Positions 25,365 to 34,584 of a stretch of DNA of 64,000 nucleotides are shown here, piece after piece (position 1 is the first letter of the stretch; every line of letters starts with the position of its first letter). Under the pieces are notes generated by a model, which made no database searches, had not been told where the DNA came from, and saw only the letters and a program-made list of their open reading frames with translations. Made by a program: the position numbers and the translations under genes. The DNA is from Roseimicrobium sp. ORNL1 (GTDB taxonomy: Bacteria; Verrucomicrobiota; Verrucomicrobiia; Verrucomicrobiales; Verrucomicrobiaceae). The stretch is from positions 1,302,001-1,366,000 of the forward strand of contig NZ_CP049143.1 in assembly GCF_011044495.1 (NCBI RefSeq), read 5' to 3'.

Positions 25365-27443
25365 ATGAGCAGTGCCACCCTTACAGCGGAAAAGAAACAG
25401 ACCGTTGACGCCGCCGTCACATGGACGCGGTGGATTCCGCTCGGAGTGGGTGCGCTGGTGATGGTTTTGCTTTTTGCGGTGTTCCCCTACCAGCACTGGA
25501 CTTTCGCGACCCGGGGCAGTGTGCTGGAGGGCTGGTGGAAGCTGCTCACCCAGATGCCGGATAATGGCGAGTGGCAGTATTGCCTCGTCGTACCGCTCAT
25601 CGCCGGCTGGCTCGTCTGGCGGCAGGCGGACCTTCTCAAGAAAATGCCCTTGCACGGTTCCTGGCTGGGCGTGCCGGTCCTTCTGTTCGGCATCTTTGTC
25701 TACTGGGCCGGATACAAGGTGGACACCGGCTATCTCGGTTTCGCGGCCCTGCAGATCCTTCTCGCAGGACTCATCCTGCTCCTGGGCGGGAAGGAGTGGA
25801 TGCGCGCGCTCTTCATCCCGTGGCTGTTCCTGGCCTTTGCGTGGCCTCTTTTCCCCCTCGACAATCTCCTGGCTGCCCGGCTGAAGATTCCCACGGCTCA
25901 GATTGCCAGTGGCATCTTGAATACCGTGGGCATTCCCTGCGTGCGCGAGGGGTCCACGCTCCAGTCCATGGCAGACACCGCGGCAGGCCTGCAGCAGGGG
26001 GCAAAGTTCACCCTGGATGTGTCGGACTCATGCAGTGGCATGCGTTCGCTGTACGCGCTCATCATGACCGGTGTGCTCTACAGCATGGTGGCGCTCAAGC
26101 GCACCGGCCCGCGCCTCCTGCTGGCTGCGAGCACCATTCCGCTGGCCGTGATTGGGAATGTGGTGCGTCTGTTGATGCTGGCCATCGCCTCCCTCGTGGT
26201 AGGTCAGGAGTTCGCCGTGGGAAAACAGATCCATGGCAAGCTGGTGGAGGCGTCGCTGGTCAGTGGCGTGATGGCTGGAAAGGATAACCAGGGCAGGGAG
26301 GACTTTGTGAAGATCACCGGTGGGCGCCTCGTGGTGGAGAACGTCACGGCGGAGAATCAAATCCAAGGCTGGATTCGCAAGGGGACCCTTGCGGACGGGC
26401 GTACCTTCGAGGCGAAGGTGGAGCAGGGCAAGCTCTCCAGCAGCGTGCTGGAAGACGCCACGTTGAGAGAGGTGATGTTCTCCCGTGCCGAAGGAGAGGC
26501 GCCGGAGGCCGCCATGTCGGTAGCAGTACTGTCTCAGGCTGGGCTGGAGCGCCCCAGCTACTCCGAATCGAGGCAGGTTGAGTCCTTCTTCCACTTGTTC
26601 GCCGGCTTTGTGGTCTTCGGGGTGGCGCTGGGGGGCGTGTTCGGCCTGGCTTCGCTCTTCGAGAGGAAACACTGGAACCAGATGAAGAAGTGGGGACATC
26701 AGTCCGGTGCTGGCGCACTCCCACGGGAAGGGCATGCCGCCGCCTCTGCGAATGATGTCATGGCTAAGAGCGGCACCGCCCTGGCCTTGGGAGTCGCTGC
26801 CATGGCGATTTGCTGGGTCACGCCCACGGCCGCGCAGCTTGCGGAGTCGAGCTTCCGCCCCGGCCTGCCGGAAATGGTCGGTGAATGTCCGAGCACGGCC
26901 CTCACCATGACCAGCAAGGAGCGCGCACTTTTTGACGAAACCGTCAGGCTGGACCGCCGCATGTACCTCACGCCGGACGAACGCCAGGTGCTGGTGACCG
27001 TAGTACTGAGCGGCGAGGTGAAAAAGACCCTGCACCAGCCGGAGCGCTGTCTCCCGGACCAGGGCTGGATCATCTCCAACCGGCAGGAAGTGCCCCTGCG
27101 ACTGAAGGACGGTCGGGAACTCCACGCCACGGTGCTCAGTGTGTTCCGCGACATACTGAAGGACGACGGCACTCGCGTGCGCATGCGCGCGCTGAACCTG
27201 TACTGGTATCAGGGCTCGCACGGATACAGCACACCGAGCTACGATGTGAGCAGCTTCGTCAGCTACCGGGATGCCATCCTGCGCAATCTCAACCACCGCT
27301 GGGGCCAGGCATCCTTCTTCATGAAGGTGTCCGAGGAGGAAGTTGGCGCGCTTGAGGATCCGCTTGAGGAATTGACCGCCATCCAGTCGCTGAGCTCCTT
27401 CGCTGCAGATACTGCGAGCGAAATCCTCAATCCCGAATCTTGA
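25365..27443 (+). CDS. Exosortase fused to an EpsI-like domain
   Basis: 692 residues. Residues 1-295 hold about eight membrane segments with the exosortase catalytic triad: Cys in [16 protein letters not shown], Arg in [13 protein letters not shown] and a His in VGKQIHGK. After an extracytoplasmic insert and another helix pair, residues about 500-650 resemble EpsI/DUF3485 proteins ([16 protein letters not shown]). Exosortases cleave PEP-CTERM sorting signals and attach or release the protein in polysaccharide-producing Gram-negatives. A substrate with a VPEPS signal is encoded at 52596-58442. In many genomes EpsI is a separate gene, so the fusion is a feature of this lineage. Confidence 0.85.
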   Translation: MSSATLTAEKKQTVDAAVTWTRWIPLGVGALVMVLLFAVFPYQHWTFATRGSVLEGWWKLLTQMPDNGEWQYCLVVPLIAGWLVWRQADLLKKMPLHGSWLGVPVLLFGIFVYWAGYKVDTGYLGFAALQILLAGLILLLGGKEWMRALFIPWLFLAFAWPLFPLDNLLAARLKIPTAQIASGILNTVGIPCVREGSTLQSMADTAAGLQQGAKFTLDVSDSCSGMRSLYALIMTGVLYSMVALKRTGPRLLLAASTIPLAVIGNVVRLLMLAIASLVVGQEFAVGKQIHGKLVEASLVSGVMAGKDNQGREDFVKITGGRLVVENVTAENQIQGWIRKGTLADGRTFEAKVEQGKLSSSVLEDATLREVMFSRAEGEAPEAAMSVAVLSQAGLERPSYSESRQVESFFHLFAGFVVFGVALGGVFGLASLFERKHWNQMKKWGHQSGAGALPREGHAAASANDVMAKSGTALALGVAAMAICWVTPTAAQLAESSFRPGLPEMVGECPSTALTMTSKERALFDETVRLDRRMYLTPDERQVLVTVVLSGEVKKTLHQPERCLPDQGWIISNRQEVPLRLKDGRELHATVLSVFRDILKDDGTRVRMRALNLYWYQGSHGYSTPSYDVSSFVSYRDAILRNLNHRWGQASFFMKVSEEEVGALEDPLEELTAIQSLSSFAADTASEILNPES

Positions 27444-27622
27444 TGGAGTCTTGGTGGGGAGTTGAGGTTGGGTTTCTGAGGAGACTCTGCTGAGTCACCC
27501 ATCGTCGTTTCCGCATGGTTCCGTTCCACGTGAGCCATTGCCGGGCCGCGTTTGAGTTCGTGCATGTGCCGCGCTCTTGCTCTTGCCCTCGCGCCTGCTT
27601 TTCCTCTATCCTCTCCAAAGGT

Positions 27623-28717
27623 ATGCGCATTTCCTTGCTTCTCACCGTACTGGTCAGCACCACCACCACGTGTTTGTTGCAGGCACAGTCACCTCCAGCC
27701 GCTGTGACCACCACTCCGCCTGCGGCTGCCGGAACTGCGAAGCCGGAGGCATCTGTGCCCGCGCCCGCTGACACGCCTGCACCCGCTCCCAAGCCTGCGA
27801 AGCCCAAGGCTTACGACGACCCCGGTGAGACGGATGATGACTTCATCATCCAGGGCGAATACGTGGGCAAGGACAAGGAGGGCAACCGCTTTGGCACGCA
27901 GATCATCGCGCTGGGGGACGGGAAATTCGAAGCCGTACGCTACAAGGGTGGCCTGCCCGGCGAGGGTTGGGACGGCGACCGCGGCGACGTGACGCGTGTG
28001 CCCGGTGGCCGTGAGCAGGGCGAGATGACCGTGGTCTTCAACGGACCCAAGTCCCGCGGCGAGGCGGACGGCGCGAAAATCTTCGTCACGCAGATGCACA
28101 AGGAGCCCATCATGGATCTCAAGCGTGCCTACCGCGAGTCCCCCACCTTGAACGCCGCCCCGCCGGAGAGCGCCTTGGTCCTCTTCGATGGCAAGGGCGT
28201 CAATGGCTTCCCCAAGTCCCGCGTGACCAAGGACGGTCTGCTCATGGAGGGCGCTACCAGTGGAGAGACATTCGGCGACTGCACCATCCACGTCGAATTC
28301 CGCCTGCCCTACATGCCCACCGCACGCGGCCAGGGACGTGGGAACAGTGGCATCTACCTGCAGGGCCGTTATGAGGTGCAGATGCTCGACAGCTTCGGCC
28401 TCGAAGGGAAGGACAACGAATGCGGCGGCATCTACAAGGTCGCCCAGCCCAAGGTGAACATGTGCTACCCGCCGCTGAGCTGGCAGACCTACGACATCGA
28501 CTTCACCGCCGCAAAGTTTGATGCCTCAGGCAAGAAGACCGCGAACGCCAAACTTACCGTGAAGCATAACGGCGTGCCCATCCACGAGAATGTGGAAATT
28601 CCCAACATCACCGGTTCCGCTCCCATCAAGGACGAGAGCGCTACTCCCGGTCCCATCTTCCTGCAGAACCACGGCAACCCGGTGCGCTACCGAAACATCT
28701 GGGTAGTGAGGAAGTGA
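27623..28717 (+). CDS. Secreted DUF1080 (3-keto-disaccharide hydrolase) protein
   Basis: 364 residues from ATG 27623. Signal peptide (about 1-20), Pro/Ala/Thr linker to residue 55, a beta-rich domain (about 65-165), then the DUF1080 domain: ALVLFDGKGVNGF, GNSGIYLQGRYEVQMLDS and a jelly-roll ending in RNIWVVRK. DUF1080 proteins are lectin-like jelly rolls, several of them hydrolases of 3-keto-glycosides; abundant in Verrucomicrobiota and Planctomycetota. The extra N-terminal domain is unassigned. Confidence 0.82.
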   Translation: MRISLLLTVLVSTTTTCLLQAQSPPAAVTTTPPAAAGTAKPEASVPAPADTPAPAPKPAKPKAYDDPGETDDDFIIQGEYVGKDKEGNRFGTQIIALGDGKFEAVRYKGGLPGEGWDGDRGDVTRVPGGREQGEMTVVFNGPKSRGEADGAKIFVTQMHKEPIMDLKRAYRESPTLNAAPPESALVLFDGKGVNGFPKSRVTKDGLLMEGATSGETFGDCTIHVEFRLPYMPTARGQGRGNSGIYLQGRYEVQMLDSFGLEGKDNECGGIYKVAQPKVNMCYPPLSWQTYDIDFTAAKFDASGKKTANAKLTVKHNGVPIHENVEIPNITGSAPIKDESATPGPIFLQNHGNPVRYRNIWVVRK

Positions 28718-28783
28718 GGGCGAAGCGCATGGGAACGGCGGGCCACCAAGGAAAAGACAATATCAGCTTCTTGGGTTCACCTC

Positions 28784-29305
28784 ATGAAACGACGTCATTG
28801 GTTCCTCCTCACAGCAGCGGTCGTGGCATTCGTTGTGATTGCCTGCTTCGCGGACACGATGGTTCTCGAGGTCCTTGGTCCAGTAGCGCTGGTTTGGATT
28901 GGTCTTCCCGCGGCACTTGTCAGTGTGTTTCGGCGGCTCTTTCTTAACGACAGTCCGCAGTTGCGTCGTCATTGGCAGAACGTCCTGTACGGCGTGGGTG
29001 TGTGCGCCGGTCTTCTCGGACTCGCCATTCCCATCAATCGTTACGTCCATGAGTTGGGTGTCGACGAGGCCAAGGAATATCCTGCACAGGTCGCGCCCCT
29101 CCTGGAGGCGTATCGCAAGGCCCACGGCTTCTACCCAAAAAGTCTCGACCAGCTTCCCTCCAAACCTCCCGTCCCCCGCCTCCTTAGTCCTCACAGCTAT
29201 CACTCATATCGCGACTTCTACAGGTTCTCGTTTCCAAAGCCTGGCGGTATGTTCGAAGGATGGATGTACGATAGCCGGAATCGGACTTGGTGGCTCTCCA
29301 CCTGA
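28784..29305 (+). CDS. Hypothetical inner-membrane protein
   Basis: 173 residues, family not recognised. Three hydrophobic helices (about 5-23, 27-46 and 65-83) precede a short periplasmic-type domain (LLEAYRKAHGFYPKSLDQLP) that resembles C-terminal pieces of pseudopilin-like proteins. Coding is supported by the ordered hydrophobicity pattern. It stands alone between the DUF1080 gene and the tRNA. Confidence 0.55.
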   Translation: MKRRHWFLLTAAVVAFVVIACFADTMVLEVLGPVALVWIGLPAALVSVFRRLFLNDSPQLRRHWQNVLYGVGVCAGLLGLAIPINRYVHELGVDEAKEYPAQVAPLLEAYRKAHGFYPKSLDQLPSKPPVPRLLSPHSYHSYRDFYRFSFPKPGGMFEGWMYDSRNRTWWLST

Positions 29306-29578
29306 CCTGATCTGATCTCCTTCCCATCGAACGGGAAACGGACGATGTGTTGCAGCGGGCTGCCCCGCTTGTCGTGCCGACCGTCTCAGACCATCACCTT
29401 TGCACCTCTCCCTCCGCCGTCCTTCTTGGCGCGGATACCCCATGCCAGCCACTGCCCTTTCCATGAGGGCCTTGCCCATCCCCGCCCAAATCTCCGAATT
29501 CCGCCCACCAAACTCCGAACTTTCCTTGACTCTTCCTCCCCCCTGCGCAACACTCCGCCTCCCGCACTCAAACTTTCT

Positions 29579-29671
29579 GGAGAGATGGCTGAGTGGTCGA
29601 AAGCGACGGTTTGCTAAATCGTTGTAGCACGTAAAGTGTTACCGAGGGTTCGAATCCCTCTCTCTCCGCCA
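29579..29671 (+). tRNA. tRNA-Ser (GCU)
   Basis: Full cloverleaf: acceptor GGAGAGA / TCTCTCC (29661-29667), discriminator G at 29668 and encoded CCA at 29669-29671. The anticodon stem ACGGT/ATCGT encloses TTGCTAA with anticodon GCT at 29613-29615. A long variable arm (class II) and the T-loop GGTTCGAATCC confirm serine. It reads AGC/AGU codons. The 273 bp before it hold nothing else I can support. Confidence 0.97.
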
Positions 29672-29752
29672 TTTCCTTGTCTCAGAGAGGTGACGACTCG
29701 AGTGCCTCGTTTGCGTCTTGATTTTCCTGCCTTCAGAAAGAAGGTCCGATGC

Positions 29753-30181
29753 ATGAGGAGTAGCCGCTTTTTACTTTTGGGATGTCTTGTGCTGGTCGCG
29801 GGCTTCATCACCGCAAAAGCCGAGCTTCCACCCTCAGCCTACGAGCAGTTCCAGGCGGATACTCCAGAAGTCTTCCAAATTGAGGTCGACAAGGTTTCTT
29901 CGAAGTTTCCCGGCGTATTCGACCGCTCGAAGCGGATCGAAACCGTGCAGGCCACCGTCTTGAAGGTCGTGCGCAGCAAGAGTGGAACGAAGCAGGGGGA
30001 CAAGATCACCGTACGTTACGAGCGGCTTCTTCCCAAGGACGGGTGGGTGGGGCCCTCCCCGGCTCCGGCCTTGGAGCAAGGCAAGAAATACCCGGCATAC
30101 CTTTCCAAATCGGACGACGGCACCTTTGGGCTGGGAGCGCGGGGGAAGAGTTTCGAGACCGTGAAGTCGAAGCCCGAGTAA
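29753..30181 (+). CDS. Small secreted hypothetical protein
   Basis: 142 residues from ATG 29753, with an AAGAAGG purine run ahead of it. Signal peptide (MRSSRFLLLGCLVLVAGF..., cut near residue 23), then a compact beta-rich domain (VQATVLKVVRSKSGTKQGDKI, followed by YERLLPKDGWVG and EQGKKYPAYL) that looks like an OB-fold or beta-barrel of a secreted inhibitor-like family. Name and function unknown. Confidence 0.62.
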   Translation: MRSSRFLLLGCLVLVAGFITAKAELPPSAYEQFQADTPEVFQIEVDKVSSKFPGVFDRSKRIETVQATVLKVVRSKSGTKQGDKITVRYERLLPKDGWVGPSPAPALEQGKKYPAYLSKSDDGTFGLGARGKSFETVKSKPE

Positions 30182-30253
30182 CGCACGGTCGATTCTGCCT
30201 CATGCCTGCTGTGCACACGCGTCCACGGGACGGAAACCAGGAGTAAAAATAAT

Positions 30254-30267
30254 TGACTGTCCAGTCA
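30254..30267. promoter_or_regulatory. TetR-type operator TGACTGTCCAGTCA
   Basis: A perfect 6-bp-arm palindrome with a 2-base centre, 20 bp upstream of the TetR-family gene. A one-mismatch copy precedes the SDR gene at 30875, so the regulator probably controls both. Confidence 0.7.
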
Positions 30268-30287
30268 GTCATGAATATGGTTCTCGC

Positions 30288-30854
30288 ATGGCCCGCCCGA
30301 AAAGCGATGACAAGCGCAACGCGATCATGGACGCGGCTACGCGCGTGATCGTGACGCAAGGGCTGAGCGCGCCGACAGCTACCATCGCCAGGGAAGCGGG
30401 CATCTCCAACGGCTCTCTCTTCACCTACTTCGAGACCAAGGCAGATTTGTTCAACCAGCTCTACCTCGAACTGAAAAGTGGGATGGCGGCCGTGATTCTG
30501 GAGAAATTTCCAGCGAAGGCGGACCTTCGCAAACAGGCGTTCCACGTCTGGTCCAACTGGACGCAGTGGGCCAGCACCAGCCCCGACAAGCGCCGTGCCC
30601 TGACGCAGCTCAATGTGTCTGATCTCATCACCCCGGAGACCCGAGCGGCCGCCCAAAAGGCCATGGGTGGTCTTGCCGATATGGTGGAGCAGATGCGGGC
30701 CGGCGGGTCGATGCGTAATGCGCCCATGAGTTTTGTCGGCGCGCTCATGACCTCGATTGCCGAAACAACGATGGACTTCATGGTCAGTGACCCCGCCAGG
30801 GCGAAGCAGCACTGCAAGACGGGTTTTGAAGCCTTCTGGAGAGCCATGTCATAA
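30288..30854 (+). CDS. TetR-family transcriptional regulator
   Basis: 188 residues. N-terminal TetR helix-turn-helix (ITQGLSAPTATIAREAGISN-like, followed by GSLFTYFETKADLFNQLY, about 20-63). The ligand-binding half is helical and unassigned. Palindromic operators lie in front of it and in front of the SDR gene 55 bp downstream, which is the usual local autorepression pattern. Confidence 0.9.
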   Translation: MARPKSDDKRNAIMDAATRVIVTQGLSAPTATIAREAGISNGSLFTYFETKADLFNQLYLELKSGMAAVILEKFPAKADLRKQAFHVWSNWTQWASTSPDKRRALTQLNVSDLITPETRAAAQKAMGGLADMVEQMRAGGSMRNAPMSFVGALMTSIAETTMDFMVSDPARAKQHCKTGFEAFWRAMS

Positions 30855-30874
30855 TTTTTGCAGTGAAAAAAGAG

Positions 30875-30888
30875 TGTCTGGACAGTCA
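30875..30888. promoter_or_regulatory. Second TetR-type operator (TGTCTGGACAGTCA)
   Basis: Complement TGACTGTCCAGACA, one base different from the operator at 30254. It lies in the gap between the TetR and SDR genes, 21 bp before the SDR start codon. Confidence 0.65.
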
Positions 30889-30909
30889 ATAAAACAAAGG
30901 ACCATCAAT

Positions 30910-31899
30910 ATGACGAACCTTGGTGCCATCACATCCGTCGGAGCAGTGCCTGTGAGCATTGATGCCAACTGGTCAGCCTCCGACATTCCCTCTCAGAATG
31001 GGCGCTTGGCGGTCATCACGGGAACCGGAGGAATCGGATTTGAGACGGCCCTGGCACTTGCTCGTGCCGGCGGCGAAGTCATCATCGCTGGACGTAATGC
31101 GGACAAAGGTATGGATGCCGTTGCGAGAATTTGCGCTGACGTGCGGTCTGCCAGAGCTCGCTTCGAAAAACTCGATCTCGCCAGTCTGGAGTCCATCAAC
31201 GACTTCGGCGCGCGTCTGCGGAGTCAGCGCAAGAGCCTCAATCTACTGGTCAACAACGCCGCAGTGATGAATCCCCCTGAGCGAAAGGAAACCGCGGATG
31301 GCTTTGAGCTGCAGTTCGGCACCAACTATCTCGGCCACTTCGCCCTCACGCTGCAACTCCTGCCGTTGTTGTGCCTTGGCAGGGATGCGCGGGTGATCAC
31401 GGTGTCGAGTATTGCGGCGCGGAGTGGAGCCATCAACTTCGAGGACCTGCAGGCGGAGCGCAGCTACAAGCCGATGCGCGTTTACAGCCAGTCCAAGCTG
31501 GCCTGTCTCATGTTCGCGTTGGAACTGCAGCGGCGCAGCAAGGCCGGTCGGTTGGGCATCACCAGCATCGCCGCACACCCCGGTGTTTCGCGCACCGATC
31601 TTTTGCACAACGCTCCCGGTCGCTGGAGTCCCACGGGCATGATGCGCAGCTTGCTGTGGTTCTTGTTCCAGCCTGCATCACAGGGTGCGCTGCCTTCGCT
31701 CTTTGCCGCTACCTCACCAAACGCGGAGGGAGGCGGCTACTATGGTCCCGCGAGACTTGGCGAAACCCGTGGTGCGCCCGCTCAGGCAGGCATCCCCAGA
31801 CAGGCTTTGAGCCTGGGAAATGCCTCCCGCTTGTGGGAGTTCTCCGAGCGTCTCACAGGCATGACGATGCTGGTACCAGGTCCCGTTGCAGACGCATGA
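30910..31899 (+). CDS. Short-chain dehydrogenase/reductase
   Basis: 329 residues from ATG 30910 with AAAGG upstream. SDR fold: nucleotide motif VITGTGGIGFETALALA, LVNNAAVM, catalytic Ser in VSSIAARS and Tyr-Lys in YSQSK. The glycine motif is TGxxGxG, one residue shorter than the usual TGxxxGxG. Sequence (NYLGHFALT) is closest in feel to retinol-dehydrogenase/WWOX-like SDRs. Under control of the preceding TetR regulator by operator evidence. Substrate unknown. Confidence 0.85.
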   Translation: MTNLGAITSVGAVPVSIDANWSASDIPSQNGRLAVITGTGGIGFETALALARAGGEVIIAGRNADKGMDAVARICADVRSARARFEKLDLASLESINDFGARLRSQRKSLNLLVNNAAVMNPPERKETADGFELQFGTNYLGHFALTLQLLPLLCLGRDARVITVSSIAARSGAINFEDLQAERSYKPMRVYSQSKLACLMFALELQRRSKAGRLGITSIAAHPGVSRTDLLHNAPGRWSPTGMMRSLLWFLFQPASQGALPSLFAATSPNAEGGGYYGPARLGETRGAPAQAGIPRQALSLGNASRLWEFSERLTGMTMLVPGPVADA

Positions 31900-31947
31900 G
31901 CCGGACTACGGAGCTCGGATCAGGCATCTGAGACTGAGGGTGGGAAC

Positions 31948-34584
31948 TCACCGCGTCCTGAACGTCTTGCTCTCCATCAGGGCGAGAACCAGATCGCGGA
32001 AGCCACCTTTGTCCTGCTCGATCTTTGCCACGATCTCCTTCAGCTCGTGCTTCTCCGCGTAGCTCGGAACCCGTCCCGTGGCATAGATCATCAGCTTCTC
32101 CGCGAGACATTGGCCGAAGACATCAATGTGAGTCACGATCCAGCGCTTCAGGTCCGCATAGTCTTTGACCTGGGTACCGTCAGGTAGCACGCCGGAGGGA
32201 TCGATCTTCACATTGATGTGCGGCCATTCATCACGCCAGCCACCCACGGGATCGAAGTTTTCCAGCACAAAGCCGATGGGGTCGATCTGTTGGTGACAGC
32301 CCTTGCAGTCGGCAGACTTTGTATGGGCGGCGAGCAGATCGCGTGGCGTTTTCGCGCCCTGTGTATCTGGGGTCAGTGCCGGCACGTTGGCGGGCGGGGG
32401 AGGAAGGGGAATGCCGAGGATGTTATGCAGCACCCACACGCCACGGAGCACGGGCTGGGTATCGACACCATTGGCAGTGGCCATGAGGATGGCGGATTGC
32501 CCCAGCAAACCACCGCGCACCCCACCACGTGGAATGGGCAGCCGCTCCATCCTGCGGTGTTCGGCCACGTACGTGGTATTGGGATTCACAGGCTTCTCGT
32601 TTTCCACCTTGTAGTCATAGTTCTCCATCGCGAAGCGCTTGGAGGTGACGATGAAATCCGGGTCGATGAAATCGCGCAGAGGGCGATTCTCGTGCAGCAT
32701 GATGAAGAAGAAATGCTCCACCTCCGCCTTGGCGAGTTCCACTTCCTCCGGCGAGAATCCGAACTTCTCATCGGGCATGATCTCGGGCAGCAGACGCGTG
32801 TCCAGCCACTGCTCGGTGAAGTCGCGAATCATGGGCGAGCCGGGCGACTTGGGCAGTAGCGATTCGAGCGTGGCGCGGTAGACCTTCGGATCGGCGAGCT
32901 TCCCGCCGCGGGCCTGCAGGGCGATGTTGCTGGTGGGCGTGTCGCGTGTCAGGAAGTAGGCGACCCGGCTCGCGAGGTCGAGCTGATCCAGTTCACCGGG
33001 GTTGGTCTCACGATAGAGGAAGCGCGGTGAGACCAGCGTGCTGCGCAGCATGAGGTGCATGCCTTCATCAAAGGTGTGCCCTTCAGCCCAGTGGTTCTTG
33101 GCGATCTCGAGGTAGCTCTGGCGAACTTCATCACTCGGTACGCGGCGGAAGAGCCGCGGGAGGAAGAGGCGCAGGCCGCGGTCCGCATAGACCTCGTCAC
33201 TCTCACCCTGCTTTCGCGTGCCGAAGTTCCACTCGCGCCACTCGCGGCGCTTCAGATCCTGTGGGCCTTCGACGAGTTCAAGCGGCCCCTCCACCGTCAC
33301 CCCGTGCAGCTGCAGGGCGGGTCCGTTCTCATGGTAGTAATAGGTGAGGGTGTCACCCAACTCACGCGACGTGCCGTCATCCTTGGCCATGGCGAGGGCC
33401 ATCTCCGTGTAGCGATTGCCGGGAACAGCATCGGCCATGTTCAGGTTGGGATTCTTGTAGTGACGCTGGAAGATGTTCCAGCCATTGCGCCCGCGCAGAG
33501 GCGTCACCGAGATGCGCTTCCTGGGGTTCCCGGGGAAGAGCATTTCCTGCCAGGCGGCAAGGAAGCGCTGGTCCTGGAAGTGATGTGTCAGCAGCGCGGA
33601 AAAGGCTTCAGGCTCATGATCCAGTTCGGCATTGACCCAGCGGAACAGGGGGGTCTGCCCTTCATACAGGGCAGCTTCGAAGGTCACCGTTTCAGGAGTT
33701 TCCTTGGTGACTTCGATTTCCTTGAGCAGGCGAAACGCGGTGGCGCGGGAGCGGTCTGTGGCCGCTACATCACGAGCCCGCACTTCCAGGATCATCGGCT
33801 GATCATCCTTGGGACGGAAGGCGGAGGTGCTCACGGTGATCCGGTAGATCCCTGAAGTGGTCACCTCGATTTTGCTCGGCCAGGTGGAGCTTCGCATGAT
33901 GTCGAGACTGCGCGAAGCCAGGCGCAGGGCGTCTCCATGAAGCGTCGAGGCGGAGAAGCTCAGTACCAGATCCTTCACGCCGGCGGTCTTCTTGGTCACC
34001 GGAGGTTTCACCTTGGCCGGGGGAAAGATCTCGTCCGCAATCTGCCGGGCGACATCGTGATACGCCTCAAGAAGGGGAGGTGAGAGAACGAGCGACTCGC
34101 TCACGGTATCAAAGCCGTGATCACGCGTGTCTCTGGGGAATCCGGTGGGAAGCTCGAAGTCCCCCATCTGGAAGACCGTGCGGATGGAGTTGCGGTACTC
34201 CAGCCGGTTCAGCCGACGAGGCAACGTGCCGCCGATGGGCGTGTGCTGCGTGAGCTGCCCATCGAGATAGCTGAGAAGAGTTTGTTTCTCCTCGGGCGTC
34301 ATCTGCTTGCGATTCACCGGCGGCATCTGCTGGTAAGTCACCGCATTGAAGGCCTTCTCCCACATCTTGGCGGCACCATCCGCGCTCCAATCGATCGCAG
34401 GGCGGTCAAGATTGATGCCACCCTTCGCCACGTCGGCGTCGTGACATTTGAAACAGTGCTGATCCAACACCGCGACAACCGCCTCAGGAACCGGAGAGGT
34501 CTTCTTCTCCTCCGCCTTTGCGAACGTCGTGGTCAGACAAACAACTCCACCCAACAACTTCCAGCCCACTCCCAAACGCGACAT
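31948..34584 (-). CDS. DUF1592/DUF1588/DUF1585 cytochrome-containing protein
   Basis: 878 residues from ATG 34584; the start shares one base with the stop of the upstream gene (TAATG). Signal peptide, then a heme motif CFKCH (C44, C47, H48) of a planctomycete-type cytochrome domain. DUF1587, a beta-sandwich DUF1595 part, DUF1592 and DUF1588 follow. A second CKGCH motif and the closing DUF1585 part (IDPIGFVLENFDPVGGWR, then YADLKRWIVTHIDVF) complete the family plan. Such proteins are exported and always paired with DUF1552. Biochemical role is unproven; redox use in polymer degradation is the usual suggestion. Confidence 0.9.
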   Translation of the reverse strand: MSRLGVGWKLLGGVVCLTTTFAKAEEKKTSPVPEAVVAVLDQHCFKCHDADVAKGGINLDRPAIDWSADGAAKMWEKAFNAVTYQQMPPVNRKQMTPEEKQTLLSYLDGQLTQHTPIGGTLPRRLNRLEYRNSIRTVFQMGDFELPTGFPRDTRDHGFDTVSESLVLSPPLLEAYHDVARQIADEIFPPAKVKPPVTKKTAGVKDLVLSFSASTLHGDALRLASRSLDIMRSSTWPSKIEVTTSGIYRITVSTSAFRPKDDQPMILEVRARDVAATDRSRATAFRLLKEIEVTKETPETVTFEAALYEGQTPLFRWVNAELDHEPEAFSALLTHHFQDQRFLAAWQEMLFPGNPRKRISVTPLRGRNGWNIFQRHYKNPNLNMADAVPGNRYTEMALAMAKDDGTSRELGDTLTYYYHENGPALQLHGVTVEGPLELVEGPQDLKRREWREWNFGTRKQGESDEVYADRGLRLFLPRLFRRVPSDEVRQSYLEIAKNHWAEGHTFDEGMHLMLRSTLVSPRFLYRETNPGELDQLDLASRVAYFLTRDTPTSNIALQARGGKLADPKVYRATLESLLPKSPGSPMIRDFTEQWLDTRLLPEIMPDEKFGFSPEEVELAKAEVEHFFFIMLHENRPLRDFIDPDFIVTSKRFAMENYDYKVENEKPVNPNTTYVAEHRRMERLPIPRGGVRGGLLGQSAILMATANGVDTQPVLRGVWVLHNILGIPLPPPPANVPALTPDTQGAKTPRDLLAAHTKSADCKGCHQQIDPIGFVLENFDPVGGWRDEWPHINVKIDPSGVLPDGTQVKDYADLKRWIVTHIDVFGQCLAEKLMIYATGRVPSYAEKHELKEIVAKIEQDKGGFRDLVLALMESKTFRTR

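Noticed and set aside
26028-27296. 422-residue minus-strand frame in the exosortase gene
   Set aside because: Antisense shadow; exosortase motifs are clear on the plus strand.
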